NCBI GenBank assembly: GCA_019695435.1
Contig: JACTVF010000204.1
Coordinates: 1 to 5,007 of the forward strand
DNA from: Methanoregulaceae archaeon
GTDB taxonomy: Archaea; Halobacteriota; Methanomicrobia; Methanomicrobiales; Methanospirillaceae
Reading direction: 5' to 3'
DNA length: 5,007 bases
Under the pieces are notes generated by a model that made no database searches, was not told the DNA's origin, and worked only from the letters and a program-made list of their open reading frames with translations. Below are positions 1 to 4,664 of this stretch, piece after piece. The first letter of the stretch is position 1. Each line of letters starts with the position of its first letter. A program made the translations under genes and the position numbers.

Positions 1-169
1 CGGGGAGCGTAATAATCAGGGAGATGCTGGTGTCTGAGGCACCGGGAAATGCTGCGCTGATTAAGGGCAGCGCCGGTGCGACCGCTGCTCCTCCCATGAG
101 GATCATCATGGCTGCAAGCATGAGAAAAAGAAATGTCCATTTCGATGGTTTGAATGGTGCTGAAATCAT
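1..169 (-). CDS. MFS-type transporter, N-terminal 56 codons (runs off the window)
   Basis: Reading the minus strand from the ATG at 169-167 gives an open frame to the window edge. A short polar start (MISAPFKPSKW) is followed by a hydrophobic helix (about residues 12-30) and the segment GGAAVAPALPLISAAFP, then a second hydrophobic stretch beginning SLIITLP. A glycine/alanine-rich first helix ending in a 'APALP-I...F' turn is typical of TM1 in major facilitator superfamily drug or solute exporters (family knowledge). Substrate cannot be told from 56 residues. It is divergent from the TrmB-type regulator, an arrangement in which the regulator often controls the transporter. No Shine-Dalgarno is seen; an AT-rich TATA-like element (194-202) lies about 29 bases upstream of the ATG, so the mRNA may be leaderless. 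It could be another multi-helix membrane protein, but MFS is the best fit. Confidence 0.7.
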   Translation of the reverse strand, partial: MISAPFKPSKWTFLFLMLAAMMILMGGAAVAPALPLISAAFPGASDTSISLIITLP

Positions 170-232
170 GTCTTATTAAATCGCCAAGGTGAAGATATTA
201 AGAAAGTGCTCCTGAATAGAGTAGCTGATATC
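170..232. promoter_or_regulatory. Shared divergent promoter region of MFS gene and TrmB-type gene
   Basis: This AT-rich spacer separates two divergent starts. TTATTAAAT (173-181) and GATATTAAG (194-202) are the TATA-like elements. The second, read on the minus strand, sits about 29 bases from the MFS ATG. On the plus strand, the first would put transcription start near 203, just before a GTG at 206, and the second near 225, just before the ATG at 233. AGGTGA (187-192) resembles a ribosome-binding site for the GTG at 206, but its spacing is long. A regulator bound here could reach both promoters. No clean palindrome was found, so the operator is unassigned. Confidence 0.45.
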
Positions 233-1069
233 ATGATTGATGATTCGTTACTTTCGCAGCTGAAAGGAATCGGGATGAGCGAATACGAGGCGAAGGTGTA
301 CGTGATTCTGTCAGCGTTGCGGGTGGCAAGTGCCCGTGAAATTCACGAACAGACGAAGATCCCCCGTGGCAGGATCTATGAAACGCTGGGCACGCTCACC
401 CGGAAAGGGTTTATCGTCTCTTCCGGCAAGTCGCCGGTGCGGTACTCGCCGGTTGATGCGACCCAGACGTTCGAGCGCTTGAAACGCGAATCCGTGACCT
501 CTCTTGCAGGATTGTTCAGGCGCCTGAAAACCCTGGAGACCGAGACCCCCGAACCGCTCATGCAGGGCTATAAACTGTATACCGACTGGACCCGGGATAA
601 CCAGATCCGGATGATGCTCAAGAGGGCGAAATCAGAGATTATCCTTCTCTGCAATGATGAAGAATTTCTCAGAAAATATGGCGACGATATTGCACGTGCG
701 GCAAAACGGGTCGTTGTGTACCTTGTTATCGGAAGAAAAGAACTCGCGGAGTCCGCGCCGGTAAAATGCTATATGGGCGGGAGCGATATTGAGGCTTCCC
801 TCTTTTGCCCGGAAGGAGGAGAAAACAACGGTCTCTTACTGAAATTGGTAGTGGTGGCTGACCGGGGCGAGTCCCTGTCGATCCTGGAAGAGAACGGGAG
901 ACTGATGGGGATTTTTATTTGCCCTGATATGTACGCCGGCTACCTGTCGCGGAAATTTGTACAGGAGATCCAGCCGGTTGAGCGGTCGCATAAGGGTGCC
1001 CGGAAGGGAAAGTTACCAGGAACCGGAAAGCCCAAGCTCTGCCCGGAAATATATCGGCTTAATTCATGA
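233..1069 (+). CDS. TrmB-family transcriptional regulator
   Basis: The 278-residue product has the TrmB family layout. An N-terminal winged helix spans about residues 5-75: MSEYEAKVYVIL as first helix, SAREIHEQTKIPRGRIYETL as helix-turn-helix, and KGFIVSSGKSPVRYSPV as wing. A charged amphipathic linker, possibly coiled coil, covers about 78-104. An alpha/beta effector domain, about 112-245, carries hydrophobic strands such as SEIILLC, RVVVYLVIG and LLKLVVVADRG. TrmB proteins bind DNA as dimers and usually sense a sugar or other small ligand through this domain; the ligand here cannot be predicted. The basic, Gly/Lys/Pro-rich tail (about 251-278) is a weakly conserved-looking extension. I prefer the ATG at 233 because the preceding nine codons are not family-like; a GTG at 206 with an AGGTGA upstream is the alternative. 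It is divergent from an MFS gene, which it plausibly regulates (inference). Confidence 0.85.
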   Translation: MIDDSLLSQLKGIGMSEYEAKVYVILSALRVASAREIHEQTKIPRGRIYETLGTLTRKGFIVSSGKSPVRYSPVDATQTFERLKRESVTSLAGLFRRLKTLETETPEPLMQGYKLYTDWTRDNQIRMMLKRAKSEIILLCNDEEFLRKYGDDIARAAKRVVVYLVIGRKELAESAPVKCYMGGSDIEASLFCPEGGENNGLLLKLVVVADRGESLSILEENGRLMGIFICPDMYAGYLSRKFVQEIQPVERSHKGARKGKLPGTGKPKLCPEIYRLNS

Positions 1070-1135
1070 GGGTACTCCGGTTACTTTCCGGGTTGCCCCG
1101 GGGATTCCGGTCCCGGTGCGGTATCAGTCGGATAC

Positions 1136-1162
1136 ACTGGATCCTGACGGTGAGGATCCGGT
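1136..1162. repeat. Inverted repeat / hairpin in the regulator-to-regulator intergenic region
   Basis: GGATCCT (1139-1145) and AGGATCC (1153-1159) pair perfectly around a 7-base loop. The stem extends outward to about 10 pairs with one G-U. It lies roughly 70 bases after the TrmB-type stop and 70 bases before the next promoter, and no T-run follows it. It could be an RNA 3'-end structure or a protein site, or it could be chance. The rest of 1070-1229 holds no convincing gene. A CCCCGGGG palindrome at 1096-1103 is the only other structure seen. Confidence 0.35.
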
Positions 1163-1229
1163 TCAATCGTTTGAGCTGAAAGGATGGGAGTACGCGTGCA
1201 TACTGCATCGGCCGACAACCTTACATAAC

Positions 1230-1260
1230 TTTTATATTGTAAATGTCCATACATTTACAC
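1230..1260 (+). promoter_or_regulatory. Promoter-operator A: TATA box plus 22-bp inverted repeat, for a leaderless gene
   Basis: TTTTATATT (1230-1238) is a strong archaeal TATA box. It overlaps by one base a perfect inverted repeat: TGTAAATGT (1238-1246), spacer CCAT, then ACATTTACA (1251-1259). The ATG at 1261 follows after one base. With TATA centred near 1234, archaeal transcription should start near 1260, so the mRNA is predicted to begin at or next to the ATG. A protein on the repeat would cover the region between TATA box and start site, a position that usually blocks RNA polymerase recruitment, so repression is the likelier mode. A near-copy occurs at 2872-2902. Confidence 0.8.
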
Positions 1261-1710
1261 ATGTTCTTACCCACGAACGAGAAACAGTTCAATTTCTGGA
1301 AGATGCGGCGCAGCGGGATGTCAAATGTCTCGATTGCTAACCTTCTCGGCATCACACGACAGGGTGTATCCCAGGCTCTCCTCGCGATGGACGGGAAGAT
1401 CGAGTCGTCGCTCCGGGAGATGGCGCAGGCAAACCGGATCCAGGTTGACAAGATCGATGTGGAGAGAGGTATCCTGTTCGGACGGTCCATCCCGTTCCAG
1501 ACGGCCGCATTCATCTTTGTCTCGGAGAAGCACGGCATGCAGGTCTGGTACGAGCATGACGGGGATTGCATTTCCTGCAACGAGTTCACGAAATGCATCG
1601 AGTTCATCTGGGATTTCGCAGCCGAGCTGGGGATAAAACTCGAAAAGACCCAGGACCCGACAAAAATGGCAGAGGAACTGCTTGCAAAGGTCCGGGAAGA
1701 TCAAAAATGA
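1261..1710 (+). CDS. Small helix-turn-helix transcriptional regulator with a Cys cluster
   Basis: The 149-residue protein has an N-terminal helix-turn-helix at about residues 12-47. FWKMRRSGMSNVSIANLL supplies the first helices, GITRQGVSQALLAMDGKI the turn and recognition helix, as in sigma-region-4-like or phage-type HTH proteins. A C-terminal domain (about 65-127) holds strand-like segments, IPFQTAAFIFVS and MQVWYEHDG, then C103, C106 and C112 in CISCNEFTKC. The cysteines plus H99 might bind metal, a cluster, or sense redox state (inference). I chose the ATG at 1261 over the in-frame ATG at 1243 because 1243 lies inside the inverted repeat, upstream of the predicted transcription start. The stop overlaps the next gene's ATG (ATGA), so the two are co-transcribed and probably translationally coupled. 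The inverted repeat in its own promoter suggests autoregulation. I do not recognise a named ortholog. Confidence 0.82.
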   Translation: MFLPTNEKQFNFWKMRRSGMSNVSIANLLGITRQGVSQALLAMDGKIESSLREMAQANRIQVDKIDVERGILFGRSIPFQTAAFIFVSEKHGMQVWYEHDGDCISCNEFTKCIEFIWDFAAELGIKLEKTQDPTKMAEELLAKVREDQK

Positions 1711-2804
1711 CCCGCGTATCAGAAATTTCTGAACACTGGTTCGGCCTGTGTCGGAAACCACCGGTAGTACATGTACTGCAGACGGGTATCGGTATCCCGC
1801 CGGAATCCGCCTATGAGGGACTCCCGGATGGCGGGGGTGGAGGATCGGGAACGATCCGCCGGGGGATCGGGGCCGTCCTGTCAGGCACGAAGACACTGAT
1901 CCATAACCGGCAGCTCCTCTGGTTTACGCTCCTTGCCGGGCTTGTGCTGGCGGGAAACACCCTCGGCCAAGCGGCACTCTACGCCATCGACTGGACCTGG
2001 GCCACGCAACCCCTGAACTTTTTAATCGAGTTTGCAACACTGTTCTCTCTGGTGTTCTTACTGGCGGGCCTTGTCCTGAGCATCCCGTCAAAGAGAGAAG
2101 GTTCTGCCTCGTTCTTTGAGGGGCTTGCAAGGGCAAAAAAATATCTGAAAGCAATCTTCCTGTGGTCTTTTGTTCTGGCGCTCGCAGGCATACTGCTCTA
2201 CATTATTTTCTTTTATTTGCCCGTCTGGTTCCCGCATGAGCTCGGGTTCCTTTATGGTTTCTGGCATTTAGAGCCTTTCCTTACCACCTGGTTCCTCCAG
2301 TTCCCCTTCAACCTGACGCTCTATCCGATGAAAACCATTGGCGATCCTGTGGTCGGGCTGTCATGGATATATCCCTATGGGTTCATGCAGGCCCTGATCT
2401 TTTCGGCGATCAACCTGCTCCTGTTCATCCTGACCCCGTTCGTCGTGCCCTCTATCGTTCTCGAAAAAAAGACCATCAGGGAGGCAGTCGTGGGATCGTT
2501 TGCCCTGATGAAAAAGACCTGGGCTGAGGTAGCTGCCTGCACCGTCTTCCTTGGAGTTGTCGCATTCGGTGTGTTCCTGACGTATTATCTCGTCCAGGCA
2601 GCACACGGGATGGTCACACCACGCGTGTTTGTCTTCTCGCGTCCCGCCGGCACATGGTTTGCTCTTGGCGTCCTCTATGATCTCGCACTGTTGGGCATTG
2701 CGTTCGTGGTGGCAACAGTCGGAGGAATTGCAGCGCTGGATCTTTACCTCTCTGCAAAGGGCAGGCAGGTCACCGGATCTCCAGAACCAGAACCCCACGC
2801 ATAA
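1707..2804 (+). CDS. Six-helix integral membrane protein of unknown function
   Basis: The 365-residue product begins at the ATG overlapping the upstream stop. The frame is open back to 1566, but that part lies inside the regulator gene. Residues 1-67 are soluble and include a Cys-Arg-Lys-Pro-Pro patch and a DGGGGGSG linker (41-48). Hydrophobic helices are seen near 69-93, 103-125, 148-171, 225-250, 275-299 and 316-347. A 50-residue aromatic-rich segment between helices 3 and 4 (about 172-224; WFPHELGFLYGFW...WIYPYG) is likely extracytoplasmic. The tail is short, charged and proline-rich. The segment LEKKTIREAVVGSFALMKKTW before helix 5 resembles the amphipathic 'glycerophosphoryl-diester/YihY-like DUF' membrane families common in archaea, but I cannot name the family. 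No catalytic or transporter motif is visible. Coupling to the HTH regulator suggests shared control, possibly a role in envelope sensing or surface-protein handling (inference). Confidence 0.8.
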   Translation: MTRVSEISEHWFGLCRKPPVVHVLQTGIGIPPESAYEGLPDGGGGGSGTIRRGIGAVLSGTKTLIHNRQLLWFTLLAGLVLAGNTLGQAALYAIDWTWATQPLNFLIEFATLFSLVFLLAGLVLSIPSKREGSASFFEGLARAKKYLKAIFLWSFVLALAGILLYIIFFYLPVWFPHELGFLYGFWHLEPFLTTWFLQFPFNLTLYPMKTIGDPVVGLSWIYPYGFMQALIFSAINLLLFILTPFVVPSIVLEKKTIREAVVGSFALMKKTWAEVAACTVFLGVVAFGVFLTYYLVQAAHGMVTPRVFVFSRPAGTWFALGVLYDLALLGIAFVVATVGGIAALDLYLSAKGRQVTGSPEPEPHA

Positions 2805-2871
2805 CTTTTCCGGTCCACTCCTGAGAGGTAATCCCGCTGAAACGATGCTGCCAAAATACAAAGAAGAATAA

Positions 2872-2902
2872 TTTTATATTGTAAACATCCATACATTTAC
2901 AT
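2872..2902 (+). promoter_or_regulatory. Promoter-operator B: near-copy of promoter-operator A
   Basis: TTTTATATT (2872-2880) is followed by an inverted repeat, TGTAAACAT (2880-2888), spacer CCAT, ACATTTACA (2893-2901), and after one base by the ATG at 2903. From the TATA box through ATGT it matches promoter A at 32 of 35 positions, with exactly the same spacing. The left arm differs at two bases (CA for TG), so the repeat here is 7 of 9 paired and may bind more weakly. Flanking sequence is not similar, so the shared core is probably kept by selection. A purine-rich stretch just upstream (AAGAAGAATAA, 2861-2871) could serve as the TFB recognition element. Confidence 0.8.
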
Positions 2903-3925
2903 ATGTCCAGACAAACCAGCAACAACCCGTCCGGGTTCTGGAAGATAATCCTGCTGCTCATCATAGCAGGTACCTCAGTATTGTCGCTGTCTCCCGTATC
3001 TGCAGAGAAGCCGTTCGTTACTATCGTCGCGCAAGGCGATCAGTCCTATTATATGGGGGAACCCGTGATCTTCACCGGGATGAATACCGATTCAAATTCC
3101 ACGTACCTCTTTATCACCGGACCCAACCTTCCGGATGGAGGCGGATTACTTTCCTCGCCGCAGCAAAGTCCTGTCAACGGCGATCCCGGTTCATTCACCG
3201 TAGTAAAAACAAAACCGGATAATACCTGGGAATATACAATGTACACGTCCGGTTTCAGGCTAGATGCCGGGACGTATACCATTTATGCGGTAAGCCAGCC
3301 GGAAACGAAAGACCAGTTCGGCAATTCAACAACGTATGGAACAGTCAGTATAGCACTCAAAAAACCCTTCATAACTGCAGAGATCTCCCCGTCATCAATT
3401 TCAAAAGGAGTGCCCTTTACTGTTTCCGGATCTGCGGAAGGAAATCCCGAAACGATCCAGATCTGGATCCTCGGTAAGAACTACTACTCCAAGGCAATTG
3501 AATCTGTCAACTCTGATGCCTCGTACAAGTATGAAGTCTCTCAGGCGGTCACCAGTCATCTTGAAAGCGGCCAGTACTTCGTGATTGTCCAGCACCCGAT
3601 GGAGAACAATACGTTCGACATCGATGTCAGCGGAGATTACGTCCGCAGCCTGCAACTGAACAACGGTACGAATCTCTTCAGAATCTCCGGTCCGGGAAGC
3701 CTGCAGGGCAGCGACGCGGCAGAGGCACTCGTTGTTGCGTTCAGTGACCCCAGTAATGGTGATGACACCTATGCGCTGATTCCGTTCCAGATCGATAATG
3801 CGGTGAGTTCAACACCCCAGGCACAACCGACCACGACCACTCCGGTTCAGCATCAGACCCAACATGCCCCGCTCCAGTATGCCCCGGTCGGAGCAATTGC
3901 TCTTATTTTTGGAATTGCAGTGTAG
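2903..3925 (+). CDS. Secreted S-layer-like surface protein with two tandem Ig-like domains
   Basis: The 340-residue protein has a signal peptide (KIILLLIIAGTSVLSLS, cleavage probably after VSA at about 34). Two related beta-rich domains follow. The first (about 36-152) starts EKPFVTIVAQGDQSYYMGEPVIFTG; the second (about 153-298) starts KKPFITAEISPSSISKGVPFTVSG. Each has a WE/IQIW-type strand and a 'DAGTYTIYAV' or 'ESGQYFVIVQHPM' strand. This pattern matches S-layer glycoprotein-type domains of Methanomicrobiales (family knowledge). A Pro/Thr/Gln-rich stalk (301-322) leads to a short hydrophobic end, APVGAIALIFGIAV. N-glycosylation sequons occur at N65, N141, N235 and N254. It probably sits in or on the cell envelope, glycosylated and anchored at its C-terminus. 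The anchor is oddly short and lacks the usual basic tail; its TAG stop is followed three codons later by an in-frame TAA. The promoter is shared in design with the HTH regulator gene. Confidence 0.82.
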   Translation: MSRQTSNNPSGFWKIILLLIIAGTSVLSLSPVSAEKPFVTIVAQGDQSYYMGEPVIFTGMNTDSNSTYLFITGPNLPDGGGLLSSPQQSPVNGDPGSFTVVKTKPDNTWEYTMYTSGFRLDAGTYTIYAVSQPETKDQFGNSTTYGTVSIALKKPFITAEISPSSISKGVPFTVSGSAEGNPETIQIWILGKNYYSKAIESVNSDASYKYEVSQAVTSHLESGQYFVIVQHPMENNTFDIDVSGDYVRSLQLNNGTNLFRISGPGSLQGSDAAEALVVAFSDPSNGDDTYALIPFQIDNAVSSTPQAQPTTTTPVQHQTQHAPLQYAPVGAIALIFGIAV

Positions 3926-3936
3926 AATCAACATTA

Positions 3937-3953
3937 AGGGGCCCCTATTTTTT
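3937..3953 (+). terminator. Probable terminator of the surface-protein gene
   Basis: The palindrome AGGGGCCCCT (3937-3946) is followed by ATTTTTT, ending at 3953, starting 12 bases after the stop. A T-run alone can terminate archaeal RNA polymerase. The GC palindrome is too tight to form a normal loop but may help. Confidence 0.45.
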
Positions 3954-3980
3954 GGAAATTATCAGGAAACCCGTATTTCA

Positions 3981-4013
3981 GGGAAAATTATTCCCAAAAA
4001 TACAATAAAAAAG
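3981..4013 (-). terminator. T-rich terminator of the cupredoxin gene
   Basis: On the minus strand, about 8 bases after the TAA stop, the sequence reads CTTTTTTATTGTATTTTT (4013-3996), a typical archaeal oligo-T termination signal. It is followed by a small inverted repeat, GGGAA/TTCCC (3995-3981). The two convergent genes thus each have their own T-rich end in the 95-base gap. Confidence 0.5.
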
Positions 4014-4020
4014 ATTTGTT

Positions 4021-4512
4021 TTACGGCGCTACCGTCACCGTCCCTCGCATGAACGGATGGATGTTGCATATGTACGTGTAGGTCCCGGTCCGGTTGAACG
4101 TGAACTGGAACGTGTTTCCCTGATGGATGACGGGCGAATTCAGTACCATGGGCGACGGTTCCACGGATGTGACCGTATGATCAGCAGTGTCCAGGTTCGT
4201 CCACGCCACGGTGGTCCCCTTGCTCACCGTTATCGATGCGGGAATGAATGAATAATTCTGTATGGCGACCGATGCCGCTCCTGAAAAGGAGGATGCCGTT
4301 GCAACCGCCGTGACGGGTGCCGGCACTACCATCGTGGTGGCAGCCGGTGGAACAGGTGTTGGTGCCATCGTCGGCGGTACCGTCTGTGACGGGGAAGCGG
4401 TCGGCACCGGGGCCGGTGACGACGGAGAGGATAAACATCCGGCGAGGAAAAGAGCGGCGATCAGGATGAGGGTGAGAGCCGCTCCGGGTACAGGATATGT
4501 ATGAGCGTGCAT
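4021..4512 (-). CDS. Amicyanin/plastocyanin-like cupredoxin lipoprotein
   Basis: The 163-residue protein begins with a lipoprotein signal: hydrophobic ALTLILIAALFLAGC with the lipobox cysteine at residue 26. A Pro/Thr/Ala/Ser-rich linker (about 27-75) follows, then one cupredoxin domain (about 80-163). Type 1 copper ligands are all visible: H112 in TADHTVTS, C149, H152 and M155 in CNIHPFM. The tight C-x2-H-x2-M loop is that of amicyanin and short-loop plastocyanins (family knowledge). It is expected to be a membrane-anchored, extracytoplasmic electron carrier or copper-binding protein; its redox partner is not evident nearby. I chose the ATG at 4512 because it lies about 28 bases from the TATA-like box; an in-frame GTG at 4521 is the alternative. 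It is convergent with the surface-protein gene and divergent from the sensor gene. Confidence 0.88.
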   Translation of the reverse strand: MHAHTYPVPGAALTLILIAALFLAGCLSSPSSPAPVPTASPSQTVPPTMAPTPVPPAATTMVVPAPVTAVATASSFSGAASVAIQNYSFIPASITVSKGTTVAWTNLDTADHTVTSVEPSPMVLNSPVIHQGNTFQFTFNRTGTYTYICNIHPFMRGTVTVAP

Positions 4513-4534
4513 ATGTTGCACTCAACCCTGCCGG

Positions 4535-4545
4535 TATATTAAAAT
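4535..4545 (-). promoter_or_regulatory. TATA box of the cupredoxin gene
   Basis: On the minus strand ATTTTAATATA (4545-4535) is a good archaeal TATA box centred about 28 bases from the ATG at 4512, which predicts a leaderless or near-leaderless mRNA. The inverted repeat seen in the two plus-strand promoters is absent between this box and the start. Confidence 0.55.
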
Positions 4546-4566
4546 GCCGTAGCGGGGGTTTTTGCG

Positions 4567-4612
4567 TTTACAACCGATGTGTGGCTAAGTGAAAGGAGGG
4601 TATGGTTGTAAA
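4567..4612. repeat. 9+9 bp inverted repeat between the divergent cupredoxin and sensor genes
   Basis: TTTACAACC (4567-4575) and GGTTGTAAA (4604-4612) are exact reverse complements separated by 28 bases. The outer TTTACA/TGTAAA hexamers equal the outer part of the arms in the two promoter-operators, but in reverse orientation and at wider spacing. It may be a binding site for a regulator of either divergent gene. Confidence 0.4.
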
Positions 4613-4632
4613 GCCCTGAAACTATAGAAGTC

Positions 4633-4655
4633 TTTAAGGGTTGATATTTTATATT
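4633..4655 (+). promoter_or_regulatory. Promoter region of the sensor gene
   Basis: Two TATA-like elements precede the ATG at 4665. TTTAAG (about 4633-4638) is weaker but about 28-30 bases from the ATG, fitting a leaderless start. TTTTATATT (4647-4655) is identical to the TATA boxes at 1230 and 2872, yet only 18 bases from the ATG. If the second is used, transcription would start inside the apparent first codons and the true start would be internal. Confidence 0.4.
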
Positions 4656-4664
4656 CATCCACTA

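Noticed and set aside
1096..1103. CCCCGGGG palindrome as a terminator of the TrmB-type gene
   Set aside because: It cannot form a loop, has no T-run after it, and such palindromes are expected by chance in GC-rich sequence.
1243..1260. In-frame ATG at 1243 as start of the HTH gene
   Set aside because: It sits in the left arm of the inverted repeat, only about 9 bases from the TATA centre and so upstream of the expected transcription start. The parallel gene at 2903 starts at the position equivalent to 1261.
957..1340. 127-codon open frame across the TrmB-type gene's end, the intergenic region and the next promoter
   Set aside because: It starts inside a well-supported gene, has no ribosome-binding site, and runs through promoter-operator A and into the HTH gene. 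Its sequence resembles no family I know; at most a remnant between 1070 and 1220.
1321..1896. 191-codon minus-strand frame opposite the HTH and membrane-protein genes
   Set aside because: It lies opposite two well-supported overlapping genes, its translation is rich in Arg/Pro/His/Cys without domain features, and it has no promoter.
2361..2861. 166-codon minus-strand frame opposite the membrane protein
   Set aside because: Its composition (many Cys, His, Asp, Arg) is that of antisense to hydrophobic codons, and it has no recognisable motif.
4262..4504. 80-codon plus-strand frame rich in Gly/Ala/Val
   Set aside because: It is the antisense of the Pro/Thr-rich linker and signal peptide of the cupredoxin lipoprotein.
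4602..4619. Five-codon ATG...TGA reading frame preceded by AGGAGGG, as a leader peptide
   Set aside because: Only one base separates the AGGAGGG from the ATG, too close for normal initiation, and it lies upstream of the likely TATA boxes of the sensor gene.
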